From NCBI GenBank assembly GCA_964490145.1, contig CAZBBS010000002.1, positions 12,141 through 76,140 on the forward strand: a stretch of 64,000 bases of DNA, in the 5' to 3' direction. Below are positions 26,040-34,724 of the stretch, piece after piece (position 1 is the stretch's first letter; each line of letters opens with the position of its first letter). The notes under the pieces are model-generated. The model was not told the origin of the DNA, searched no databases, and saw only the letters and a program-made list of their open reading frames with translations. Source of the stretch: Eutrophocola sp964490145. GTDB lineage: Bacteria > Pseudomonadota > Gammaproteobacteria > Pseudomonadales > Pseudohongiellaceae. The position numbers were made by a program, and so were the translations under genes.

Positions 26040-27056
26040 TCAATTGAATGTACCAATGGCCATCTCCAGTCTCAGGAATATATAGGGAATGCCTTGTCGT
26101 GGCAGGGCATAGGCGTCCTTGCGCCAGGTGAAGCCGGGTTCCAGTTCCATATACAGCCACTCACGATAAATATTGCGCCGGTATCGAAGTCCCAGGTCAT
26201 AGCTGACCACATAGTCCGGACGGGTTTCACCATTGACTCGTGTGTACCAGGACAGAGCGGTTTCGTTGTCCCGCAGGGTCAGAAATTCCAGGGCAGTAGT
26301 GTATTCTGCACCGTTGAAGGATTCCTCGAGCCGCAGGTCATTGGTCCAGCGCAGCAGGCTGCTCTCATTCAGGGCGTGGTCCAGCTGATACCGCGAAAAC
26401 GTCCCGAAGCCATCACCATCCTTGAAGTAAACGGCCTGAGTATAACGATTAATGGTGCGCTTGGCGGTTGTTGGTTCATAACGATAGCGCATGCTGACCC
26501 TGCCTTTGAGGCCTGATCGGGCACCGACGCGAAAAAAAAGCCGGTGTGCCTCCTTGTTCGCCACATTAAGCTCAAGGTTGATCCGGGTGCTCTCCTCACT
26601 GGCAACAGAGGCCGCATTCTGCGGCTGGTAAGTGGTTCCATCACCGTCTTCCTCGGCAAAGATCAGGCTCACTCGTTCATTGACCCTGGGCAGGTAGAGT
26701 TTGCCCCTTAAGCGCATTCCTGCATCTATATGATCCTGGCTGTTCCATGACTGGATGGAGGTCAGGCGCAAGGAAGAATAGGCCGCTTCAATGTCACTGC
26801 GCTGCACACCAAAAAAACGGTCAATTTGTCCTGCCAGGGCATTGGTGGAACTGGAGGCAGCAGACTGGGTGCGATCAAGCCATCCCAGGCCGAAAATGTC
26901 GGGGGCATCCTCGGGCGCAGGATTGATCGTCTCACTGGCAGGGGTTTCCTCTTGTTCAGAGTCAGCAGCATACAGACCCTGTCCCGAAAACAGGGCAAAC
27001 AGCATCAGAATGACCCTGACTTGACGACCAGGGTGCAGGTAGAAATAAGTCCCCAT
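26040..27056 (-). CDS. Uncharacterised exported, outer-membrane-type protein
   Basis: 338 residues from an ATG at 27056 (an upstream TTG at 27107 is possible). A signal peptide ends near GQGLYA. An acidic linker (EQEETPAS...) precedes DIFGLGWLDRTQ. The C-terminal two thirds alternate hydrophobic and polar residues with many aromatic-ended strands (RINLELNVANK, RVSMRYRYEP, YVVSYDLGLRYRR) and end in an aromatic strand, which suggests a beta barrel. I do not recognise the family. It is divergent from the MBL-fold gene. Confidence 0.6.
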   Translation of the reverse strand: MGTYFYLHPGRQVRVILMLFALFSGQGLYAADSEQEETPASETINPAPEDAPDIFGLGWLDRTQSAASSSTNALAGQIDRFFGVQRSDIEAAYSSLRLTSIQSWNSQDHIDAGMRLRGKLYLPRVNERVSLIFAEEDGDGTTYQPQNAASVASEESTRINLELNVANKEAHRLFFRVGARSGLKGRVSMRYRYEPTTAKRTINRYTQAVYFKDGDGFGTFSRYQLDHALNESSLLRWTNDLRLEESFNGAEYTTALEFLTLRDNETALSWYTRVNGETRPDYVVSYDLGLRYRRNIYREWLYMELEPGFTWRKDAYALPRQGIPYIFLRLEMAIGTFN

Positions 27057-27429
27057 AACCCCACTGTAATTAAGTGTTTTGCGGGAAACAACAAGGCGTA
27101 CCAACAAATCTCCAAAAAATTTTAACTAACTGAATTTAGTGGATTAATTGTGGATATGCCCAGGGAATACCGATACCATTGGGCACGACTTGCGGTATGC
27201 CCTTATCATGGCCTGAAAACGGCATATTTGCACATTTCCTTGAAGAACATTCGCTAGAATGACAGGCCGTTAACTGCAGTATCCATAGCGGGCATGAGTG
27301 GAAAAAGTGGAAAAAGTGGAAAAAGAAAAACAGTATGCAAACGAGGAAGTCGTTCAAGTCACTGGATTTCGTAGGTTGGTAATATAGTCGGGTTATTGAT
27401 TCATGCAAGCGAAGATTTGGGTAAACACC
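27057..27429. other. Divergent intergenic region with a 9-bp tandem repeat
   Basis: 373 bases between two divergent genes. It contains three exact copies of GTGGAAAAA and an AT-rich stretch on the minus-gene side. I see no convincing gene. A TATAGT-like -10 (27382-27387 area) may serve the plus-strand gene. Confidence 0.6.
27298..27324 (+). repeat. Three tandem copies of a purine-rich 9-mer
   Basis: GTGGAAAAA at 27298, 27307 and 27316, exactly repeated, about 105 bases ahead of the MBL-fold gene start at 27430. It resembles an iteron or a slippage tract. A similar 9-bp tandem repeat precedes the next gene but one start, at 28424. Confidence 0.8.
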
Positions 27430-28359
27430 ATGAATGACGTAAAGCATTTTTTATTGGCCGCTTTCCTGCTGGCTCTGGCTATCGTACAACCGGTAACAGC
27501 CTGGGCCGCCGAAGCATTCACGATGACCCGTATCGCCGAACATGTTTTCCATGTCGAAGGTCCGGCCGGCAACACCCTTGTTGCCGTGGACAACGATGGT
27601 CTGATTTTGATCGATGGTGTGCCAGCCGAACATGCCCGTGAATATCTCGGGTTTGTCAGAGAAAAAACCGGTGTCGACAACATCAAGACACTGATAGTCA
27701 GTCACTGGCATCCCGAGGTCACCGGGCTTAACGCCATTCTGGGACCGATGGGCGTGGAAATCATCGCCCATGAAAATACCAGGCAGTGGCTGGGCAGCAC
27801 GATCCGTGAAAGAGGGGAAGCCATCCTGCATACTCCTGATGCCTACGAGTCACTGCCTGACAGGACCTTTTACTGGGGCAGCATACAGGTGCCGTTCCGG
27901 AATGACAGTATTGAGGTGGGCTACCTGTTGCAGTCCCACACCGACGGTGATGTCTATGCCTGGATAAAAGGGGCAAATGTCCTTTACACAGGCCCGGTCA
28001 TCAGAAGCGATGCCTGGGCAACGATTGATGAAACCACCAACGGCTTTATTGGCGGGATCACGGATGCCTATGACACGCTGGGCAAACTGGTTACCCCTGA
28101 TATGGTGATTGTGCCCGCTACCGGTCCACTGATGGGAAAAAGCGATTTTGACGATCTGGCAGCACTGTACACCGGCCTGAAAGCCGAGATGGTAGCCCTG
28201 TTCAGGCAGAGTCTGGGACCTGAGGAAGTGGTTCTGGCAAATCCGGCAGATGGTCTCAGACCGGAGTGGGGTGATGCTTCTGAATTTCTTGATGAAGGGT
28301 TTCGGAGTTTCTACGGTCATCTGCGCAATGGCCGGCAGATTGGTGGCGGGTTCCCCTGA
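27430..28359 (+). CDS. Exported metallo-beta-lactamase-fold protein with eroded metal site
   Basis: 309 residues from the ATG at 27430 (an ATG at 27403 would add nine residues), with a signal peptide ending near AWAA. The fold is clear: VAVDNDGLILIDGVP, LIVSHWHPEVTG, AHENTRQWLG, HTDGDVYAWIKGANVLYTG. The normal HxHxDH motif reads H92-W-H94-P-E96-V97, so Asp is Glu and the second metal His is Val. The bridging Asp after the H170 strand is replaced by Pro (YTGPV). It may bind one metal or none. It lies upstream of the DUF1592 gene on the same strand. Confidence 0.78.
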   Translation: MNDVKHFLLAAFLLALAIVQPVTAWAAEAFTMTRIAEHVFHVEGPAGNTLVAVDNDGLILIDGVPAEHAREYLGFVREKTGVDNIKTLIVSHWHPEVTGLNAILGPMGVEIIAHENTRQWLGSTIRERGEAILHTPDAYESLPDRTFYWGSIQVPFRNDSIEVGYLLQSHTDGDVYAWIKGANVLYTGPVIRSDAWATIDETTNGFIGGITDAYDTLGKLVTPDMVIVPATGPLMGKSDFDDLAALYTGLKAEMVALFRQSLGPEEVVLANPADGLRPEWGDASEFLDEGFRSFYGHLRNGRQIGGGFP

Positions 28360-28423
28360 TCAAGGCTTGCCAGCAATCTGCTGGCATCTAAATGATCCAG
28401 GGTAATGTTTGGCCCGAATACAC

Positions 28424-28459
28424 ATTGGAAAGATTGGAAAGATTGGCAAGAGTAGCAAG
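28424..28459 (+). repeat. Four tandem 9-mers just before the DUF1592 gene
   Basis: ATTGGAAAG twice (28424, 28433), then ATTGGCAAG (28442) and AGTAGCAAG (28451), ending nine bases before the ATG at 28468. The tract occupies the place where a ribosome-binding site is expected, and no ordinary Shine-Dalgarno sequence is visible. Confidence 0.75.
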
Positions 28460-28467
28460 ATACAACG

Positions 28468-30909
28468 ATGAGAATACGACACCTTAACACCCGATCTGTG
28501 ATCAGACTGTCCATGCTTGCTGCCACGCTGGCGGCAGGTAATGCTATGGCGGCTGCCAGTGATGAAGCCGTGGAAGTGGCCAACAGTTTTGATCGCTTTG
28601 ACGAGTCTGACAAATACTTCGGTTTTCTGAATGATAACTGCACCACCTGTCATAACCTGGAAGACTGGGCTGGCAGTGTTGCCTTCGATCTCATTGCCCC
28701 TGAAGAGGTGCCGGATAACCGGGAAGTCTTTGAAAAGGTTGTGATGAAACTGCGCGGTCGTCTGATGCCGCCTTCCGGTGCTGACCGCCCGGCCAATGCA
28801 GAAACTGATGATTTTATAGCCTGGATGGAAAATTACCTGGACCATGCCGGCGCCAGTGAAAAGCATGTCGGGCATATCGGGATTCACCGTCTCAATCGCA
28901 AGGAATACGCCAATGCCATCAGGGACCTGCTGGGATTGGACGTGGATGCCAACTCCTTACTGCCATCGGACGATACCGTGGATGGTTTTGACAATGTGGC
29001 CGAGGCGCTGAGGGTCTCTCCCGCTTTTCTTGAACAGTCCCTCAATTCTGCCCGCGTGGTGGCCCAGCAGGCGGTTGGCAATCCGGATGCCCGCACTGGC
29101 GGAACAACCTATGCCGCCAGTGGAAACCAGTATGCCCACGTGGAAGGTCTGCCGCTGGGCACCCGTGGGGGGCTTGCCGTTGAGCACTACTTTCCGACAG
29201 ATGGCGAGTACAGGTTGAATATCGGAGACCTGCTGACCCGCCTGTGGGAGTTCAACCAGGAGTTCACCCATACGGTTATCGCCACCTATGATGGCGAACG
29301 TTTTTTTGAAATGGATATTGGCGGAGGTGATGACCTTAAAGCGATCGACCAGATCGGTGATCCGGCGGTTGATGCCATCAATGCCAAGCTCAAGAACATT
29401 CCCTTCATCGCGCAGGCTGGGCCGCATACTGTTGCCGTGACTTTCCTGCACCGCTCCTTTGCGGAATATGAAGGCCGCCTGCACAGGATGCTGCCTTCAG
29501 CGGTAGGGGAGAATGTCATTGCCCTGAACAATTTTGAAATCCAGGGCCCTTTCAATTCAGCCGGTGTGAGCCCGACGCCAGCGCGCAACCGAATCTTCAG
29601 TTGCTATCCTGAATCAGCCAGCCAGGCAGACAGTTGTGCGGACCAGATCATTTCACAAGTCGCGCGCAAGGCTTTCCGAGGGCAGGTGGCAGGCAGTGAC
29701 CTGAAGAAACTGAAACGGGTTTTCGATGAAGCCAATCAGCGTGAAGGTTTTGATAGTGGTATTCGCCGGGCCTTAACGGCGATTATCGCCAGCCCAAAAT
29801 TCCTGTATCGCATCGAAAGTATGCCTGATGGTGCCAGACCTGGCGCAGTTGCCCCGTTGAATGAGTATGAACTGGCAACACGGCTTTCCTTCTTCCTGTG
29901 GAGCACCATTCCGGATGATGAGTTGCTGGAACTGGCTGATGCTGGCAGGCTCAGTGATCCGGATACCCTGCAGCAGCAGGTGGTACGCATGCTTCAGGAT
30001 GAGCGGGCGCAATCGCTGGCAAGCAATTTTGCCTACCAGTGGCTGAATATGGGAGGTCTGGATGAGATTGATCCCGACCCGGTTATTTTCAAGGATATTG
30101 ATTTCGGTATCCGTGACCTATTCAAACAAGAAATTGAGCTGTTCGTGAAGGATGTATTCCTGGGCAACCAGAATGTCACCTCCATGCTGGACGCGGATTA
30201 CACCTACCTTAACGAGCGCCTGGCCCTGCACTATGGTGACCAGACGGTGAAAGGGGATATTTTCCGCAAGGTGCCGGTTCAGGATCCGGACCGTTATGGT
30301 CTGCTCGGCAAGGGTGGCGTTTTGATGGTGTCTGCATACCCCGACAGAACCTCACCGGTATTGCGTGGTGCCTATGTGCTGGAGCATATCACCGGAACAC
30401 CGCCCCCGAATCCGCCGCCGAATGTGGAGGCCCTGGCCGAAAACAAGCAGGGTGAAATGCCCAAGACCGTCCGGGCCAGACTCGAGGCACACCGGGAAAA
30501 TCCCAGTTGCCAGGCCTGTCATGGCATCATTGATCCCCTGGGTTTTGCCCTGGAAGGTTTTGATGCTGTAGGGCGCAGCAGGACCGTTGATCGTATGGTG
30601 GGCACGGCGATTGATACCTACGGTGTACTGCCGGATGGCCGTGCCATCGGCGGCGTGGAGGATCTCAGGGCAGCGCTGCTGGAAAGGCCGACACTGTTCG
30701 TACAGAACCTGGTTGAAAAGCTGATGCTCTATGCCCTGGGGCGACCGATTGAAGCTGAAGACATGCCTGCTGTCAGGGAGGTTGTCAGGAAGGCCGAAGA
30801 TAACGCCTTCCATTTTTACGATATCGTGCAGGCCATCGTCAGCACGGACCAGTTCCTGTACAAACAGGCGCCGGTTCATGGCAATGACACTGATGTTGCC
30901 ATGCAGTAA
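28468..30909 (+). CDS. DUF1592/DUF1588/DUF1585 haem-binding exported protein (PSD1-type)
   Basis: 813 residues with a signal peptide (about 1-30). An N-terminal cytochrome-type motif is C58-T-T-C61-H62. DUF1587 follows (IHRLNRKEYANAIRDLLGL), then DUF1595 (about 385-450), DUF1592 (LNEYELATRLSFFLWSTIPD), DUF1588 with a second CxxCH (NPSCQACHGIIDPLG) and DUF1585 (ENLVEKLMLYALGRP-like). These domains occur together in large periplasmic proteins of planctomycetes and marine proteobacteria, and their biochemistry is not established. The DUF1552 partner follows after about 140 bases. A redox or catabolic role is likely from the haem motifs and neighbours. Confidence 0.9.
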   Translation: MRIRHLNTRSVIRLSMLAATLAAGNAMAAASDEAVEVANSFDRFDESDKYFGFLNDNCTTCHNLEDWAGSVAFDLIAPEEVPDNREVFEKVVMKLRGRLMPPSGADRPANAETDDFIAWMENYLDHAGASEKHVGHIGIHRLNRKEYANAIRDLLGLDVDANSLLPSDDTVDGFDNVAEALRVSPAFLEQSLNSARVVAQQAVGNPDARTGGTTYAASGNQYAHVEGLPLGTRGGLAVEHYFPTDGEYRLNIGDLLTRLWEFNQEFTHTVIATYDGERFFEMDIGGGDDLKAIDQIGDPAVDAINAKLKNIPFIAQAGPHTVAVTFLHRSFAEYEGRLHRMLPSAVGENVIALNNFEIQGPFNSAGVSPTPARNRIFSCYPESASQADSCADQIISQVARKAFRGQVAGSDLKKLKRVFDEANQREGFDSGIRRALTAIIASPKFLYRIESMPDGARPGAVAPLNEYELATRLSFFLWSTIPDDELLELADAGRLSDPDTLQQQVVRMLQDERAQSLASNFAYQWLNMGGLDEIDPDPVIFKDIDFGIRDLFKQEIELFVKDVFLGNQNVTSMLDADYTYLNERLALHYGDQTVKGDIFRKVPVQDPDRYGLLGKGGVLMVSAYPDRTSPVLRGAYVLEHITGTPPPNPPPNVEALAENKQGEMPKTVRARLEAHRENPSCQACHGIIDPLGFALEGFDAVGRSRTVDRMVGTAIDTYGVLPDGRAIGGVEDLRAALLERPTLFVQNLVEKLMLYALGRPIEAEDMPAVREVVRKAEDNAFHFYDIVQAIVSTDQFLYKQAPVHGNDTDVAMQ

Positions 30910-31047
30910 ACAGTGCAGAAAACAGTAAAAACAAGTTGTGTCGTAAGTAAAAGTGCAGTTGATATACCAAAGAGATTGAGAGACAAACCCATGCCCGGGC
31001 AGTGGTCACAAGTCTGACCGGAGCAGGGCCTGAGAGGGAGAAACCCG

Positions 31048-32328
31048 ATGTTCATATCCAAGAAATACCTGTCACGTCGCACCGTTCTCAAAGGAGCCGG
31101 TGCCAGCATCGCGCTGCCGATGCTGGATGCCATGATTCCTGCCGCGTCAGCACAGCCGGCAGCCAAACTACGTATGGGCTTTGTATATATTCCCCATGGC
31201 GCCGTGTACCAGAACTGGACACCAACGGCCACGGGCACCGATTTCGAGATGAGCCCGATTCTGTCTTCTCTGGCTGACTTCAGGGATTACGCCACTGTTG
31301 TCAGTGACCTGCGCAACAAACCGGCAGAAAGTCCGGATCCCCATGCCATCACGGCAGGCACCTGGCTCAGGTGCGTGGCACCGGCAGGTACCAGTAATCC
31401 CGAAGACGGCATCAGTGCTGACCAGTTTGCGGCCCGTACACTGGGCACCGAAACGCCATTCCCGTCCCTGGAACTTTCCACCAATGGAGCCAATGGCGGC
31501 AGTTATTCCTCAACCATTTCCTTCAGGACACCGACCCAGCCGTTGCCGATGGAGCACAATCCCCGGAAACTGTATTTCAGAATGTTCGGCCAGGGAGAGA
31601 CCTCCCAGGAAAGGGATGCCATTGCCGGTGAGACTACCTCGCTGCTTGACCTGGTTCTCGATGATGCTGCATCGCTCAACCGGGAACTGGGCGCCAGTGA
31701 CCGGATCCTGATGGGCGAGTATCTGGATTCCGTCCGCGAAATTGAAATGCAGATGGAAAAACTGGCAGCGCAGGATATGAGTGGTATCGACATACCGGAC
31801 GCCCCCGTGGGTGTGCCGGGCACTTTCCCGGCTCACCTGGACCTGATGTATGACCTGATGGCCCTGGCTTACCAGGCCGACCTGACCCGCGTTGTCACAT
31901 TCATGTCTGATCGTGAAGTCAGCATGCGCACTTACACCCATATCGGCATTTCCGATGCCTTCCATCCGCTGTCCCATCACCAGGACGATCCGGCGAAACT
32001 CGACCGCCTGACCCGGGTGCAGAGCTGGTACGCCAGCGGTTTCGGCCGGTTTGTGAAAAAACTGTCAGAAATGCCGGATACTGATGGCTCCATTCTGGAC
32101 AACTCCATGATTCTCTATGGCAGCTGCATGGCCAACAGTAACCTGCACAACAACGACAAGGTGCCAGCCGTCATCATGGGCAAGGCAGCGGGACGAATCA
32201 AAGGTGGACAGCACTTGAAGTATGCCCAGGACACACCACTGGCCAACCTGATGTACACCATGCTGGATCGTGCCAATGTGCAGCTGGATCATTTCGGTGA
32301 CAGCAGCGGACTGTTGTCAGAAATCTGA
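31048..32328 (+). CDS. DUF1552 protein with a Tat-type signal
   Basis: 426 residues. The N-terminus SRRTVLKGAGASIALPML has twin arginines (R10-R11) and an Ala-rich h-region ending ASAQ, so Tat export is likely. The body matches DUF1552 (GFVYIPHGAVYQNWTP, LADFRDYATVVSDL, TQPLPMEHNPRKLYFRMFG, DRILMGEYLDSVREIE). These proteins are regularly encoded next to DUF1592/1588/1585 proteins and resemble alkaline-phosphatase-superfamily sulfatase-like enzymes (DUF1501 relatives). Function is unproven. GAGGGAGAAA precedes the ATG. Confidence 0.9.
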   Translation: MFISKKYLSRRTVLKGAGASIALPMLDAMIPAASAQPAAKLRMGFVYIPHGAVYQNWTPTATGTDFEMSPILSSLADFRDYATVVSDLRNKPAESPDPHAITAGTWLRCVAPAGTSNPEDGISADQFAARTLGTETPFPSLELSTNGANGGSYSSTISFRTPTQPLPMEHNPRKLYFRMFGQGETSQERDAIAGETTSLLDLVLDDAASLNRELGASDRILMGEYLDSVREIEMQMEKLAAQDMSGIDIPDAPVGVPGTFPAHLDLMYDLMALAYQADLTRVVTFMSDREVSMRTYTHIGISDAFHPLSHHQDDPAKLDRLTRVQSWYASGFGRFVKKLSEMPDTDGSILDNSMILYGSCMANSNLHNNDKVPAVIMGKAAGRIKGGQHLKYAQDTPLANLMYTMLDRANVQLDHFGDSSGLLSEI

Positions 32329-32368
32329 GCGTGAATTTGTTACAGGCCCTAAAACCAGAGTATCGAGA

Positions 32369-33871
32369 ATGACCCTTAACCGAAAACTGCCCCTGGCACT
32401 GCTTCTGTCTTTGCTTTTCACCCAGACTTACGGCGCAGAAGCATCCCTGGTCAGGCTGGTTGAAAAACAGCAGTTTGACGAGGCCCTGGCACTGATTGCT
32501 TCAGGGGCTGATGTCAACCAGCCATTTTCAGATGGTACTACCGCATTGCATTGGGCGGCCTATCACGGCAACCTTGAACTTGCCCAGAGACTGCTCCGTG
32601 CAGAGGCAGATCCGAACATCCGGAATGACTATGGATCAACTCCCCTGGGGGAGGCTGCTGCGAAGGGTGATCTGGAAATGATCAGCTTGTTGCTCGATGG
32701 CGGTGCCGATGTGGAGTCCCGTAATCCTGAAGGACAGACAGCGTTGATGGCCGTGGCACGTACAGGCAATGTCGATGCCGCCCGTTTGCTGGTCAGCAGA
32801 GGGGCGGATGTTGGTGCTGTTGAAGGCTGGGGCGGACAGACCGCTCTGCACTGGGCGGCTGCCCGCAAGCATCCCGCGATGGTTAGCTTTCTGGTGGACA
32901 GCGGTGCGGATGTGGAGGCCCGGGGTATTGATAGAAACTGGGCCAGGCGAGTGACATCCGAACCCCGCGTAAAAGATATGAAAACAGGCGGACTCACACC
33001 CTTGCTGTATGCCGTGAGGGAAAACTGCCTGTCCTGTGCGCAGGTGCTGCTTGATGCCGGTGCCGATATTAACAAGCCTGATCCGGATAATGTGTCTCCC
33101 CTGATTCTGTCCCTGGTCAACATGCGTTATGACATGGCGCTGATGTTGATTGAGCGAGGTGCGGACATCAACCAGTGGGATTATTTTGGCCGCACCCCGA
33201 TTTATGCCGCAGTCGACACCCATCTGGTGGCTGGTCGCAGTAATCGTGGAGATCTGCCATCAACCGACCAACACACAGCCTATGAAGTAGCCAAAGTGCT
33301 GCTGGATAAAGGGGCAAATCCCAACCTGAGCCTCAAGTTGTACCCGCCAGTGAGAGAGATCGTCTATGACCGTGCCAATGACTTTAGTGTCATGAACACA
33401 GGTGCCACGCCCATCCAGCATGCCGCCTATATTGGAGATGGCAAGATGATGGAATTGCTGCTTGAGTATGGTGCGGACTGGGCCCAGCCAAACGTGTTTG
33501 GTGTCACCCCCATGATTGCGTTGACCAGCAAATCCACCAATCCCAATACCCGCAGTTCCCTGAAAGAAGAAGTGGATGTCATGAAAGGGCTGGAGATACT
33601 TATGAATGCCGGTGCCGACATCAATCAGAAAGGTGGGCGCCGCGGGGAAACTCCTCTGCACACCAGTGCACGGATGAGCTGGTACACCGTCGTGGAATTC
33701 CTGGTGGAAAAAGGTGCCAACCTCTATGCCGAGGATGATAACGGGCTTATTCCCCTTGATTATGCCACTGGCAAGGCAGACTCCATGTCCCTGGGGGGGT
33801 TTGATGTGATTGGTGAGTTGCCGGAAATGGCGGCATTACTCGAAAGTCTCATGGCAAAACATCCACGTTGA
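32369..33871 (+). CDS. Exported ankyrin-repeat protein
   Basis: 500 residues from the ATG at 32369, with a signal peptide (MTLNRKLPLALLLSLLF, cleaved near TYGAE). About ten ankyrin repeats follow, with consensus such as DGTTALHWAAYHGNLELAQR, GADVESRNPEGQTALMAVA, GADINQWDYFGRTPIYAAV and GGRRGETPLHTSARM. They form a periplasmic protein-binding scaffold. It is the third gene of the DUF1592-DUF1552-ANK set on the same strand, and a strong terminator follows. The upstream ATG at 32270, inside the DUF1552 gene, is rejected. Confidence 0.9.
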   Translation: MTLNRKLPLALLLSLLFTQTYGAEASLVRLVEKQQFDEALALIASGADVNQPFSDGTTALHWAAYHGNLELAQRLLRAEADPNIRNDYGSTPLGEAAAKGDLEMISLLLDGGADVESRNPEGQTALMAVARTGNVDAARLLVSRGADVGAVEGWGGQTALHWAAARKHPAMVSFLVDSGADVEARGIDRNWARRVTSEPRVKDMKTGGLTPLLYAVRENCLSCAQVLLDAGADINKPDPDNVSPLILSLVNMRYDMALMLIERGADINQWDYFGRTPIYAAVDTHLVAGRSNRGDLPSTDQHTAYEVAKVLLDKGANPNLSLKLYPPVREIVYDRANDFSVMNTGATPIQHAAYIGDGKMMELLLEYGADWAQPNVFGVTPMIALTSKSTNPNTRSSLKEEVDVMKGLEILMNAGADINQKGGRRGETPLHTSARMSWYTVVEFLVEKGANLYAEDDNGLIPLDYATGKADSMSLGGFDVIGELPEMAALLESLMAKHPR

Positions 33872-33894
33872 ACAGTATCCTGAAGCCACCCAGA

Positions 33895-33920
33895 GGGAGC
33901 AGCCTGGCTGCTCCCTTTTT
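33895..33920 (+). terminator. Rho-independent terminator after the ankyrin gene
   Basis: A 9-bp stem GGGAGCAGC / GCTGCTCCC with a three-base loop and five T, placed 24 bases after the stop. It marks the 3' end of the DUF1592-DUF1552-ankyrin transcription unit. Confidence 0.88.
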
Positions 33921-33955
33921 GATTTGGGCTCTACATTTTTTCGAGTAACAGTCAT

Positions 33956-34612
33956 ATGGCCACGCCCATCCCTGCCTATCCGGATCTGGAAAAGAGTCTG
34001 GACGATATGGCTGAGTCTCTGCAGAAATCCGGGTATATCATTTTACCGGCAATCATTCCCGAGCCACTGCTGGCGGACCTGTTCGTACACTTCAAATCCA
34101 TGGATGATGAAAAATTCAGACAGGCCGGTATTGGCAGGGAAGGGGATTTTCAGTTTAACCGATTCATTCGGACTGACCAGATACACTGGCTTGAAGGATC
34201 CCATCCTGTCACCCGGGCCTATTTCGACATCATTGAGCAGATTCGGGAAGGGTTGAACCGGCGCTTGTTCCTGGGGCTGTTTGACTATGAGTGCCATTAT
34301 GCCTTTTATCCCCAGGGCGCATTTTATAAAAAACACTATGATGCCTTTCGGGGGCAGAACACCCGGATCTTATCGACAGTGCTTTACCTGAATCCGAACT
34401 GGAGTCCCGGGGATGGTGGAGAATTGCTTATCTACAATCCGGACGGTACGGAAGTGATCGAAAAAGTCGAACCCTATTTTGGCACCATGGCGGTCTTTCT
34501 GAGTGAGGAATATCCCCATGAAGTGCTGCCGGTTAACTCCCCCAGGTATTCGGTAACAGGCTGGTTTCGTAAAAACAATTCCCTGGGTGAGGCCATTGAC
34601 CCGGGGCGCTAG
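33956..34612 (+). CDS. 2-oxoglutarate/Fe(II) oxygenase, prolyl-4-hydroxylase type
   Basis: 218 residues. The iron triad is H127-x-D129 (KKHYDAF) and H188 (EYPHEVLP), with R197 for 2-oxoglutarate (SPRYSVTGWFR). GGELLIYNPDG lies between them. This is the P4H-like double-stranded beta-helix family that hydroxylates protein residues or small molecules. No signal peptide is seen, so it is cytoplasmic. It is separated from the ankyrin gene by a terminator and so has its own promoter. Substrate is unknown. Confidence 0.87.
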   Translation: MATPIPAYPDLEKSLDDMAESLQKSGYIILPAIIPEPLLADLFVHFKSMDDEKFRQAGIGREGDFQFNRFIRTDQIHWLEGSHPVTRAYFDIIEQIREGLNRRLFLGLFDYECHYAFYPQGAFYKKHYDAFRGQNTRILSTVLYLNPNWSPGDGGELLIYNPDGTEVIEKVEPYFGTMAVFLSEEYPHEVLPVNSPRYSVTGWFRKNNSLGEAIDPGR

Positions 34613-34724
34613 TTTTTCCGTCACCGAATGTCGTTCCATGATATACATCAGAGCTGTGAGATCGACCTCGACAGCGAAAAAGCTTATTCTTCCCTTCATA
34701 AAAAAATAACCATGGGAGTGTGCT

